NCBI GenBank assembly: GCA_035943995.1
Contig: DASZBS010000053.1
Location: 1 to 64,000 of the forward strand
Direction: 5' to 3'
DNA length: 64,000 nt
From: Vulcanimicrobium sp035943995
Lineage (GTDB): Bacteria; Vulcanimicrobiota; Vulcanimicrobiia; Vulcanimicrobiales; Vulcanimicrobiaceae
Part shown: positions 15,985-23,767 of the stretch, one piece after another
Layout of the letters: each line of letters begins with the position of its first letter
Numbering within the stretch: the stretch's first letter is position 1
The notes under the pieces: model-generated
Told to the model about the DNA's origin: nothing
The model's database searches: none
Seen by the model: only the letters and a program-made list of their open reading frames with translations
Translations under genes and position numbers: made by a program

Positions 15985-16818
15985 TTGGATTTCGCGACGA
16001 TACTCGGCCTCGTGATCGCCATGGCAGCACTCGCGCTGTCGGCGTGGATCGGGAACGTCGACGCCCGCATCATCTTCGCGCGCTACGAAGCGTTCATTCT
16101 CGTCTTCTTCGGGACGGTCGGGGCGACGATGGTGTCGTATCCGCTGCGGACGTTCTGGGGCGGGCTCACGCGCGGGCTGAAGACGGCCTTCGTCGAGCCG
16201 GTGTACCACGAGCGCGAGGTCATCGCGACGCTGGTCTCCTTCGCGGAGAAGGCGCGGCGCGAAGGTTTGCTCGCGCTCGAAAACGAGGCCGCGGCGCTCG
16301 AGGACGAGTTCATGCGCAAGGGCATCCAGCTCGTGATCGACGGCCGCGACACCGACATCATCCGCAAGATCCTCGAGACCGAAGTGGCCTTCGTTCAAGA
16401 GCGCAACAGCAAGGCCGAAGGCGTCTTCATGACGATGGGCGGCTTCTCGCCGACGCTCGGCATCATCGGCACCGTGCTGGGGCTCATCGCGATGCTCAAG
16501 GCGCTGGGCTCGCTCTCGGGCAACGGCAACATCGCCGGCCAGCTCGGCGTCGCGACCGCGCAGGCGTTCGTCGCGACGTTCTTCGGCATCGCGCTGGCGA
16601 ACTTGGTGTGGATCCCGCTCGCGACGAAGATCCGCGAGCGCGCGGGGCAAGAGCTGCTGCTGCGCGAGATCATGATCGAAGGCATCCTCTCGATCCAGGC
16701 CGGCGACAACCCGCGCCTGCTCGAGGAGAAGCTGCACGCGTTCCTCGACCCGAACGAGCGCGAGACGGACATCGAAGCGGGCGGCGCCGTCGGCGAGCCC
16801 GAGCTGGCGGGCGTATAG
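15985..16818 (+). CDS. motA: Flagellar stator protein MotA
   Basis: A 277-residue MotA with four membrane helices: two at the N-terminus (FATILGLVIAMAALALSAWI; FILVFFGTVGATMVSYPL) and two around residues 145-205 (TMGGFSPTLGIIGTVLGLIAML; ATAQAFVATFFGIALANLVW). The cytoplasmic loop between carries the charged residues that touch FliG. The start is TTG at 15985 after AAAGG. MotA and MotB form the ion-driven stator. motB starts three bases after the stop. Confidence 0.96.
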   Translation: MDFATILGLVIAMAALALSAWIGNVDARIIFARYEAFILVFFGTVGATMVSYPLRTFWGGLTRGLKTAFVEPVYHEREVIATLVSFAEKARREGLLALENEAAALEDEFMRKGIQLVIDGRDTDIIRKILETEVAFVQERNSKAEGVFMTMGGFSPTLGIIGTVLGLIAMLKALGSLSGNGNIAGQLGVATAQAFVATFFGIALANLVWIPLATKIRERAGQELLLREIMIEGILSIQAGDNPRLLEEKLHAFLDPNERETDIEAGGAVGEPELAGV

Positions 16819-16821
16819 CGC

Positions 16822-17589
16822 GTGGCGGTTACCGGTGACCTGCGCTCGCGCCTGAAGCGCAACTCGGGACGCGATCCGATGGAGAGCGCCGGCATGATGC
16901 GCTGGCTGCTGACCTACGCCGACATGATCACGCTGCTGCTGGCGCTGTTCATCATCCTGTTCGCGATCTCGAACATCTCGTCGGTGAAGTTTCAGCGCCT
17001 CGTCAAGGCCGTCTCCGGCGGCTTTAACAGCACCGACGCCATCAACAACCCGCCCAACGGCGGCGTGATCGGCGGCCTGCACGGCCGCACCGACCAGGCG
17101 AATCTCGCGTCGATCAAGGCGCAGCTCGACAAGTACATCGCGCGCCAGAACCTGCAAGCGAAGGTGCAGACGCGCATCGCCAAGCAGGGCTTGGTGATCA
17201 CGCTGCTCAGCGACCGGGCGTACTACGATTCCGGCTCCGCCGATCTGCGGCCGGAGACAAAGCAGTTGCTCGACGCCGTCGCCGGCCAACTGCGCACCGT
17301 GAGCAACGAAGTGCGCGTCGAGGGCAGCACCGACAACGTCCCGATCAGGACCGCCGCGTATCCCACCAACTGGGAGCTGTCCGCGGCGCGCTCGACCGGC
17401 GTCACGCGCTACCTCGTCGAGCACGCGAAGATCGTGCCGACGCGCATCTCGTTCGCCGGCTACGGCGAGTTCCGGCCGAAATTTTCCAACGACAGCGACG
17501 TGCACCGGCAGCAGAACCGCCGCGTCGACGTCGTGATCCTCAACGGCAGCACACCGCAGGCCGTACCGCAGAATCCGGAGACCGAATAA
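16822..17589 (+). CDS. motB: Flagellar stator protein MotB
   Basis: A 255-residue stator partner of MotA. The single membrane helix WLLTYADMITLLLALFIILF carries the ion-carrying aspartate at about residue 34. The plug region follows, then an OmpA-like peptidoglycan-binding domain (about 125-245; VEGSTDNVPIRTAAYPTNWE, LSAARSTGVTRYL, ISFAGYGEFRP, QQNRRVDVVIL). Start is GTG. fliM follows three bases later. No fliL lies between motB and fliM, where many flagellar operons have it. Confidence 0.96.
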   Translation: MAVTGDLRSRLKRNSGRDPMESAGMMRWLLTYADMITLLLALFIILFAISNISSVKFQRLVKAVSGGFNSTDAINNPPNGGVIGGLHGRTDQANLASIKAQLDKYIARQNLQAKVQTRIAKQGLVITLLSDRAYYDSGSADLRPETKQLLDAVAGQLRTVSNEVRVEGSTDNVPIRTAAYPTNWELSAARSTGVTRYLVEHAKIVPTRISFAGYGEFRPKFSNDSDVHRQQNRRVDVVILNGSTPQAVPQNPETE

Positions 17590-17592
17590 CCG

Positions 17593-18576
17593 ATGTCGAT
17601 GCTGTCGCAGGCGGAGATCGATGCCCTGGTCAACCAGCTCGCCGCACCCGAGCCCGGCGCGCTGCCGGAGATGCGCAAGGTCAAGACCTTCGACTTCCGC
17701 TTCAACAAGCGGCTCGACAAGTTCAGCACCAACCAGCTGCAGACGCTGCGCACGCTGCACGACAACTTCACGCGGCTGCTGAACAACTCGCTGTCGGTCT
17801 ACCTGCGCACGCGCGTCGAGGCGACGGTCGTCTCGATCGACCAGATCACGTACGGTGATTTCGTCAGCTCGATCGGCATCCCGTCGATCCTCTCGATCTT
17901 CTCGATGGACCCGCTGCCCGGCTCGGGGATGGTGCAGGTCGACCTCAACCTCGTGTTCTCGGTGATCGACCGGCTGCTCGGCGGCCCGGGCTGGTTCCCG
18001 CAAAAGCTCCGCGACCTCACCGACATCGAGCGCACGCTGATGCAGCGCTTCATGGCCCGCATGCTCAACAGCTACCGCGAGTCGTGGAACTACCTGCTGA
18101 CGCTCTCGCTCAAGATCGAGGCGCTCGACTCGAACCCGCAGTTCATCCCGCGCATCATCCCGCTCGACCAGATCGTCGCGTTCGTCACCTGCGAGCTCAA
18201 GGTTGGCGACATGTCCGGCGTGATGAACTTCTGCCTCCCCTACCAGGTGCTGCAGCAGGTCGGGACCCAGCTCTCGGACTTCCAGTGGTCGCCCAGCATC
18301 ACCGCGGGCCGCGGGATGACCGAGCAAGACATCGCGCTGCTGGCGCGCAACGTGGAGCGGGCGCCGGTCGACGTGCGCGTCGAGCTGGGCAAGACCGTCG
18401 TGTCGCTGCGCGACCTGATCGCGCTGCAGCCCGGCGATCTGGTCATGTTCGACAAGTCCGTGACGGAGCCGCTCACCGCGACGGTGAACGACCGCGAGAA
18501 GTTCAAGGTCTTCCCCGGCGTCAACCGCGACAAGCTCGCGGTGCGCGTGAGCCAGATCGTCGAAGACGAGGAGTAA
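17593..18576 (+). CDS. fliM: Flagellar motor switch protein FliM
   Basis: A 327-residue C-ring protein. The N-terminal peptide LSQAEIDALVNQL is the CheY-P binding motif. The middle CheC-like domain (TLHDNFTRLLNNSLSVYLRTRVE, DLTDIERTLMQRFMARML) and the C-terminal SpoA domain (VDVRVELGKTVVSLRDLIALQPGDLV) are complete. Phospho-CheY binding here reverses the motor. fliY follows three bases later. Confidence 0.97.
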   Translation: MSMLSQAEIDALVNQLAAPEPGALPEMRKVKTFDFRFNKRLDKFSTNQLQTLRTLHDNFTRLLNNSLSVYLRTRVEATVVSIDQITYGDFVSSIGIPSILSIFSMDPLPGSGMVQVDLNLVFSVIDRLLGGPGWFPQKLRDLTDIERTLMQRFMARMLNSYRESWNYLLTLSLKIEALDSNPQFIPRIIPLDQIVAFVTCELKVGDMSGVMNFCLPYQVLQQVGTQLSDFQWSPSITAGRGMTEQDIALLARNVERAPVDVRVELGKTVVSLRDLIALQPGDLVMFDKSVTEPLTATVNDREKFKVFPGVNRDKLAVRVSQIVEDEE

Positions 18577-18578
18577 GG

Positions 18579-19475
18579 GTGCCCGACACGCTGCAAACCC
18601 TGGCCGATGAGATGTTCGCCTCCGCCGGCTCCGTGCTCGGAGCGCTGGCGGGACGCTCGGTCTCGGCGGGCGCATCGGAGCGCACGGCGAGCGACGCGTC
18701 GATCCGCATCGACGCCGACGCGGTCGCCACCGTCACGCGCATCCCGTCGGCCGACGTGGTGTTCGTCGCGCGCTACCGCAAGCGGGACGTCGGCCGCATC
18801 GTCGACTTGATGCTCGGCAGCCCCGGAAACGGCGGCGACCTGGATGCGATGCAGCTCTCGATCGTCGCCGAGACGGTCGCCCAGATCTCCAGCGCCATGG
18901 GCGAGGCGCTCGCGACGGCGACGAGCCACGCCGTCACGGACATCGAGTCGGCCGTCGCGGCCGATGCGAGCGCCTTCCCCGCGCCGCCGTTCGCGGCGTT
19001 CACCGCGCCGCTCGACCTCGGCGACGGCTTCACGACGACGCTGACGCTGGACTTCGACATTCTGGCGCAGCACCGGCTCGCGCCCGACGCGTCGATCCCG
19101 ACGCCGCAGCCGGCGCCCGTGCTCCATGCGACCCCGGCCGCCGCGCCCAAGCGGCGCGTCGAAGAGGGCCGGCCCGTCACGTTCGCCCCGATGCAGCCCA
19201 CGCCGGTGCGGACCGCCGCGCCCGGCCACGCCAACCTCGACCTCGTCCACGACGTGCCGCTGGAGATCTCGGCGGTGCTGGGCCAGACGGAGCTGTCGCT
19301 GCGCGAGGTCGTCTCGATGACGACCGGCAGCGTGTTCGAGCTCGACAAGCTGTCGACCGAGCCCATCGACCTCTACGTCAACAACATCCTCATCGCGCGC
19401 GGTGAGGTGGTCGTCGTCGACGACAAGTTCGCGGTGAAGATCAGCGAGCTCAACCCCGTCGTCGACCGGGTCTAA
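18579..19475 (+). CDS. fliY: Motor switch protein FliY/FliN
   Basis: At 298 residues this is a long FliN of the FliY type. The C-terminal SpoA domain (DLVHDVPLEISAVLGQTELSLREVVSMT, LYVNNILIARGEVVVVDDKFAVKI) is the FliN part that completes the C ring. The N-terminal 130 residues resemble a CheC-like fold (AVATVTRIPSADVVFVARYRKRDVGRIVDLMLG), but the D/S-x3-E-x2-N phosphatase motif is not convincingly present, so CheY-P hydrolysis is doubtful. A Pro-rich linker joins the parts. GTG at 18579 is used. It is in the same frame as fliO, separated by its own TAA. Confidence 0.88.
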   Translation: MPDTLQTLADEMFASAGSVLGALAGRSVSAGASERTASDASIRIDADAVATVTRIPSADVVFVARYRKRDVGRIVDLMLGSPGNGGDLDAMQLSIVAETVAQISSAMGEALATATSHAVTDIESAVAADASAFPAPPFAAFTAPLDLGDGFTTTLTLDFDILAQHRLAPDASIPTPQPAPVLHATPAAAPKRRVEEGRPVTFAPMQPTPVRTAAPGHANLDLVHDVPLEISAVLGQTELSLREVVSMTTGSVFELDKLSTEPIDLYVNNILIARGEVVVVDDKFAVKISELNPVVDRV

Positions 19476-19478
19476 GCC

Positions 19479-19826
19479 CTGACGACCGACGTCGTTCTCC
19501 ATGCCGTCTGGGCGTTCGCGGTCGTCGCCCTGCTGCTGGTCGGCCTGGCGTACGCCGCCCGCGCGTTCAACCGCGGCCGGCTCGTATCCGCCACGGGCAA
19601 GCGCCTCGTGACCGTCGTGGAGTCGACGGTCCTGTCGCAGACGACCACCGTTCACGTCGTGAAGGTGGGCGACCGATACTACCTGATAGGCGGAGGATCC
19701 GCCGGAGTGACCCACATCGCCGACGTCCCCAGCGACGCGGTCGATCCCTACATCGAGACGCAACGGAAGGCGCTCGGGGAGCAACGCGACGCGGTGCTCC
19801 GCCTGCTGCAAAGATTCCGCAAATAA
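19479..19826 (+). CDS. fliO: Flagellar biosynthetic protein FliO with an apparent CTG start
   Basis: Read from CTG 19479 this is a 116-residue protein with one N-terminal membrane helix (AVWAFAVVALLLVGLAYAARAF) followed by a small cytoplasmic domain (KRLVTVVESTVLSQTTTVHVVKVGDRYYL, SAGVTHIADVPSD), which fits FliO in size, topology and place before fliP. FliO helps FliP assemble. There is no ATG, GTG or TTG in frame between the fliY stop and GTG 19608, and starting at 19608 would remove the membrane helix. The CTG is three bases after the fliY stop, so coupled initiation is likely. No good ribosome site is seen. Confidence 0.75.
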   Translation: MTTDVVLHAVWAFAVVALLLVGLAYAARAFNRGRLVSATGKRLVTVVESTVLSQTTTVHVVKVGDRYYLIGGGSAGVTHIADVPSDAVDPYIETQRKALGEQRDAVLRLLQRFRK

Positions 19827-19827
19827 C

Positions 19828-20619
19828 GTGAACCGCCGTCTCCTCATCCTCCTTGCCGCGTTGGCCTCGGTATTCGCCCTCGTGGTGTTCGCCGCGCCCG
19901 CGTTCGCGCAGGGCGTGCCCGGCCCGAGCAACCCGACGATCCCGATCCCGCGGGTGAACATCGGCGTCAGCCCCGCCACCAAGCCGGCCGACGTCGCGCT
20001 CTCGCTGCAAATTCTCTTGCTGCTCACGGTCGTCACGCTGGCGCCGACGATGCTGGTGCTGCTGACGTCGTTCACGCGCATCGTGATCGTGCTGTCGTTC
20101 GTGCGCACGGCGCTGGGCACGCAGCAAGTGCCGCCGACGCAGGTGCTGGTCGGGCTCTCGCTGCTGCTGACGTTCTTCGTGATGAACCCCGTCATCCAGG
20201 ACATCAACAAGAACGCGCTCCAGCCGTACATGGGCAACAAGATCTCGCAGTCCGTCGCCATCGACCGCGCCGCCAAGCCGCTGCGCGGTTTCATGTTCAA
20301 GCAGACGCGTGAGAAGGACATCGCGCTGTTCTACTCGCTCTCCAAAGAGGCGCGCCCGGCGAAGCAGGAAGACGTCCCAACGTACCTGCTCGTACCCGCG
20401 TTCGTCATCAGCGAGCTCAAGACGGCGTTTCAGATCGGCTTCGCGATCTACATCCCGTTCATCGTCATCGACATGGTGGTCGCCTCGGTGCTGCTGTCGA
20501 TGGGGATGATGATGATCCCGCCCGTGATCATCTCGCTGCCGTTCAAGATCTTGATCTTCTTGCTCGTCGACGGCTGGAACCTCACGGTCCAAGCCTTGTT
20601 CGCGAGCTTCCAGAGATGA
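19828..20619 (+). CDS. fliP: Flagellar export gate protein FliP
   Basis: A 263-residue FliP with a cleavable signal peptide (LILLAALASVFALVVFAAPAFAQG), then the conserved LQILLLLTVVTLAPTMLVLLTSFTRIVIVLSFVRTALGTQQVPPTQVLVGLSLLLTFF stretch (shown by its landmarks only), and a C-terminal pair of helices (ELKTAFQIGFAIYIPFIVID; SMGMMMIPPVIISLPFKI). FliP forms the core of the type III export gate. Start is GTG. It overlaps fliQ by ATGA. Confidence 0.97.
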   Translation: MNRRLLILLAALASVFALVVFAAPAFAQGVPGPSNPTIPIPRVNIGVSPATKPADVALSLQILLLLTVVTLAPTMLVLLTSFTRIVIVLSFVRTALGTQQVPPTQVLVGLSLLLTFFVMNPVIQDINKNALQPYMGNKISQSVAIDRAAKPLRGFMFKQTREKDIALFYSLSKEARPAKQEDVPTYLLVPAFVISELKTAFQIGFAIYIPFIVIDMVVASVLLSMGMMMIPPVIISLPFKILIFLLVDGWNLTVQALFASFQR

Positions 20620-20885
20620 CGTATGCGGCGGCGCTGTCGCTCGGGCGCGAGGCGATCGTCATCGCGTTGCTCGTGTGCGCGCCGGCGCTGCTGCTGGGGC
20701 TTGCGACGGGGTTGATCGTGTCGGTGTTCCAGGCCGTCACGCAGATTCAAGAGCCCACCCTGGCGTTCATCCCGAAGATCGTCGTGGTCGCGCTCGCGAT
20801 CCTGTTGTTCGGGCCGTTCATGCTGGCGCTGCTCACCGACTTCACGACCAGAGTTTTCACCGGCATACCCGCGTTCATCCGGTGA
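20616..20885 (+). CDS. fliQ: Flagellar export gate protein FliQ
   Basis: An 89-residue protein with two membrane helices, the usual size of FliQ. Landmarks are LGREAIVIALLVCAPALLLG near the start and VSVFQAVTQIQEPTLAFIPKI in the middle. It packs around the FliP-FliR core of the export gate. It overlaps fliP by four bases; fliR follows after ten bases. Confidence 0.96.
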   Translation: MTYAAALSLGREAIVIALLVCAPALLLGLATGLIVSVFQAVTQIQEPTLAFIPKIVVVALAILLFGPFMLALLTDFTTRVFTGIPAFIR

Positions 20886-20895
20886 GGCGCGGGCT

Positions 20896-21738
20896 GTGAC
20901 GCACGCGTTCAACGTGTTCGGGCTGTCGACCGGGCAGTTCGAGACGATGCTGCTCGTGCTCGTGCGCGTATCGGCGATGCTGTTTTTGGTGCCGATCTTC
21001 TCGCAGACGCAGATCCCGCGGATGGTGCGCTTCGGGCTCGGGCTGCTGCTCGCGTTCGTCATCGTGCGCACCGTGCCGCCGATGGCGCCGCTGGGCGGGC
21101 TGGGGATGCTGGCGGTTGCGGTCCTCGCGCAGGTGTTCATCGGGCTCGTGTTCGGGTTCGTCGCGTTCCTGCTGTTCACCGGGATCCAGTTCGCCGGCGA
21201 GATCATCGACATCCAGATCGGCTTCGCGGTGGTGAACATCATCAACCCGCTGACGTCGCAAAGCGTCACCGTGATCGGCGAGTTCCAGCTCGCGCTGGCG
21301 ACGCTGCTGTACCTCGCCGCCGACGCGCACCACGCGCTCATCGCGGGGATCGCGGGCTCGTTCCAGCTCGTGCCGCTGCCGTTCGCCGGTGCGCCGGAGC
21401 TCGTGGCCGGCGACGTCGTGCGCTTTTTCGCGCAGGCGCTGTTCATCGTGTTCCAGATCGCGGCCCCGGTCGCGGTCGCGCTGTTCTTGGTCAACGTGAT
21501 GCTCGGCCTGATGGCGCGCGTCGCGCCGCAGATGAACGTGTTCGTCGTCGGCTTTCCGATTCAGATCACCGTCGGGTTTATCATGCTGATCGTCTCGCTG
21601 CCGCTGCTCGGCGCGGTGTTTCCGTCGCTGATCGACACGTCCACGCACCAGCTCGACACGATCCTGCGCGCGATGGGCACCCCTTCGACAAGCTCAGGGC
21701 AGGCTTCGCCGTCACCGCTGCCGAGCCCGGCGCCGTAG
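20896..21738 (+). CDS. fliR: Flagellar export gate protein FliR
   Basis: A 280-residue FliR with about six membrane helices (SAMLFLVPIFSQTQIPRMVRFGL opening the family pattern; GEIIDIQIGFAVVNIINPLTSQ; MARVAPQMNVFVVGFPIQI). The start is GTG at 20896. The last 20 residues (GTPSTSSGQASPSPLPSPAP) do not belong to the family; they are read from a short dispersed repeat (21681-21699) and a proline-rich extension. flhB begins four bases later. Confidence 0.95.
   Translation: MTHAFNVFGLSTGQFETMLLVLVRVSAMLFLVPIFSQTQIPRMVRFGLGLLLAFVIVRTVPPMAPLGGLGMLAVAVLAQVFIGLVFGFVAFLLFTGIQFAGEIIDIQIGFAVVNIINPLTSQSVTVIGEFQLALATLLYLAADAHHALIAGIAGSFQLVPLPFAGAPELVAGDVVRFFAQALFIVFQIAAPVAVALFLVNVMLGLMARVAPQMNVFVVGFPIQITVGFIMLIVSLPLLGAVFPSLIDTSTHQLDTILRAMGTPSTSSGQASPSPLPSPAP
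21681..21699. repeat. Dispersed short repeat, copy inside the fliR 3' end
   Basis: CCCTTCGACAAGCTCAGGG, the same element (other orientation) as at 48634-48652 and near-identical to copies at 53592, 55471 and 60732. It is translated here as PSTSSG. Confidence 0.8.
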
Positions 21739-21742
21739 CGCG

Positions 21743-22810
21743 ATGGCTCGCCCCGACGCCACCGAAAAGGCCACACCCAAACGCAAACGCGAGGCCCGCC
21801 AGCGCGGGCAGGTCCCGCGTTCGCACGACATCGGCGGCTCGGCGATCTTTCTCGCGATCGTCATCTCATTGCACATCGGCTTCCTCGCCGCGATCGATGC
21901 GGGTGCGCAGGCGTTCACCGTCGCGCTGACCCACGCGGGCTCGCACGAGGACCTGACGATCCGCTCGATCGGCGGGCTGTTCCTGCGCTCGATCATGCCG
22001 TACTCGCCGCTGCTGGCGATGGCGTTCGCGTCGGGCGTCGTGCTGGCCGTCGTCGCGAATGTGCTGCAGTTCGGTCTGCTGTTCTCCCCGCAGCTCATCG
22101 TGCCGAAGTTCAGCAAGCTCAACCCCGCCAGCGGGCTCAAGCGCATTTTCTTTTCGCCGCAGACGCTGGTGCAGCTCGCGAAGCAGCTGCTCAAGCTCGG
22201 CATCGTGGTGATGATCTGCTGGTTCGGCGTGAAGGACAACGTCACGATGCTCTACGCGCTCGCGCACGCGTCGCCGCACGACATCATCGTGACGGTCGAG
22301 GGCATCGTGTACGGGATCGGCGTGAAAGTCGGCATGCTGCTGCTCGTGCTCGGGCTCGCGGACTACATCTGGGAGAAGCGCCGCCTGGAGCAGTCGCTGA
22401 AGATGACCAAGACCGAGGTCAAGGACGAGCACAAGCAATCCGAAGGCAACCCGGAAGCGAAGCAGGCGTTGCGCAACCGCCAGCGCCAGATGGCGCGCCG
22501 GCGCATGATGGCCGCGGTCCCCAAGGCGACGGTCGTCGTGACGAACCCGACCCACTACGCGGTCGCGCTGATGTGGGACGACCTCAAGATGGACGCGCCC
22601 GTGCTGGTCGCCAAAGGGGCGGACCTGATCGCGAAGCACATCCGCGAGCTCGCCGAAGAGCACGACGTGCCGATCCTGGAGAACCCGCCGCTCGCGCGCA
22701 CGCTTTACGCGAAGGTCGAGCTGGACTCACCGGTCCCGCCCGACCTGTACGCAGCCGTCGCCCAGGTGATTGCGTTCGTCTACAAGCTCAAGAACAAGAC
22801 GATCGCGTAG
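21743..22810 (+). CDS. flhB: Flagellar export switch protein FlhB
   Basis: A 355-residue FlhB. The N-terminal EKATPKRKREARQRGQVPRS and four membrane helices lead to the cytoplasmic domain with the self-cleaving NPTH site (VVVTNPTHYAVALMW, about residue 270) and the conserved ending (GADLIAKHIRELAEEHDVPI, ENPPLARTLY). After FliK senses hook length, FlhB switches export to filament proteins. The gene ends the forward part of the cluster; flhA, normally next, is 4.7 kb away behind four reverse-strand genes. Confidence 0.97.
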   Translation: MARPDATEKATPKRKREARQRGQVPRSHDIGGSAIFLAIVISLHIGFLAAIDAGAQAFTVALTHAGSHEDLTIRSIGGLFLRSIMPYSPLLAMAFASGVVLAVVANVLQFGLLFSPQLIVPKFSKLNPASGLKRIFFSPQTLVQLAKQLLKLGIVVMICWFGVKDNVTMLYALAHASPHDIIVTVEGIVYGIGVKVGMLLLVLGLADYIWEKRRLEQSLKMTKTEVKDEHKQSEGNPEAKQALRNRQRQMARRRMMAAVPKATVVVTNPTHYAVALMWDDLKMDAPVLVAKGADLIAKHIRELAEEHDVPILENPPLARTLYAKVELDSPVPPDLYAAVAQVIAFVYKLKNKTIA

Positions 22811-22813
22811 CGA

Positions 22814-23767
22814 TCAGCTTCCGAAGCACCGAAACCCTCGCGTGCTGAGCGTACCGTTCGAATAGTTGCTCGAGTTGTACGTCAGCCCGGATGCATAGGT
22901 CGCGTTCGGGTGGGTGCCGGCGCTCGCCGTAAACGTGACGAGGCCGCCGCTACCCGACGTGCACGTGACGTTGAACGTCTGCGAGCCGTTGATCGCCGGC
23001 GGCGTGGTTTGCGAGATCGGCGTGAACGTGAGGATGCCGCTCGGCGACGCCGTGATCGTCACCGGTCCGTTGTCGTAGGTGGCGCCCGGCAGGACGATTT
23101 GCCCGGAGCGCGCGTCTTGGATCTCGTATCCGATCGTCGCGGTCTGGTTGAACGAGGCGGTCTGCGACCCGAACCACTGCGCGATGTCGGCAACGCCCAG
23201 CAGCGTGATCGTCTGCGCAGGGTTGGTGCCCGCGATGGCCGTCATGGACAACTCGCCTTCGGAAAGGATGAGGCCCGTGAACGTTGGTGGCGTACCTGTG
23301 TCCTGCACGGACCGCTGCACGCTTCCGGGCAGCACCACGCCACCCTGCAGTTCACCGTACGCCGTCAGGCCGAACGTGTGCGGCCCGGGTACCGTCGTGA
23401 CGGTGAGGGTGCAGGTCATCGCCAGGCTCCCTTTGACGCAGTCGCCGGGTGCGACCGTCGTGCTTCCGGATTTCGCGTACAGCGTCGAAAACGCCGGACC
23501 GGGCGTGACGAACAAGTTGCCGACGTACAGCAGCGTCGGTCCGTCGTAGACCGCGAGCGCCATCGTCCCGTCGGAGACATAGCGCGCTGCTCGTGCGGTG
23601 GAGCTCGACGTCCGGTTCGGGATCGAGATCGCTAGCGACATCGTCGCCGTCGACGCCGGCGTGATCGCCGGCCCGGCGGGCGCGACGCCGCCGCCCCCGC
23701 CGCAACCCGCAGCCGCGAGGAGAAGCGCGAGCGCCGCGAGCCGTGCTGTCGTCATCTTCGTCTCCAT
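22814..23767 (-). CDS. Lineage-specific lipoprotein, paralog A
   Basis: A 317-residue predicted lipoprotein: signal peptide TTARLAALALLLAAAGC with lipobox cysteine followed by a glycine run. After it comes a motif shared with two neighbours and three genes at 41-46 kb (IPNRTSSSTARAARYVS), then beta-rich sequence with TLLYVGNLFVTPGPAFSTLYAKSG, LILSEGELSMTA and TYDNGPVTITASPSG. These segments recur in the two adjacent genes, so the three are tandem duplicates. Start is set at ATG 23767, which overlaps the upstream gene's TAA by one base. Family and function not recognised; probably exposed on the cell surface or in the periplasm. Confidence 0.75.
   Translation of the reverse strand: METKMTTARLAALALLLAAAGCGGGGGVAPAGPAITPASTATMSLAISIPNRTSSSTARAARYVSDGTMALAVYDGPTLLYVGNLFVTPGPAFSTLYAKSGSTTVAPGDCVKGSLAMTCTLTVTTVPGPHTFGLTAYGELQGGVVLPGSVQRSVQDTGTPPTFTGLILSEGELSMTAIAGTNPAQTITLLGVADIAQWFGSQTASFNQTATIGYEIQDARSGQIVLPGATYDNGPVTITASPSGILTFTPISQTTPPAINGSQTFNVTCTSGSGGLVTFTASAGTHPNATYASGLTYNSSNYSNGTLSTRGFRCFGS

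Noticed and set aside
19608..19826. FliO as a 72-residue protein from GTG 19608
   Set aside because: This drops the membrane helix, which is encoded in the same frame just upstream and is expected in FliO.
21681..21738. Frameshift or assembly error at the end of fliR
   Set aside because: The unusual C-terminus is explained by a dispersed repeat found at several other sites, and flhB follows normally.
22814..23767. Flagellar L/P-ring or secretion proteins among the lipoproteins
   Set aside because: FlgH and FlgI motifs were looked for and not found; these are paralogs of a family seen also far from the flagellar cluster.
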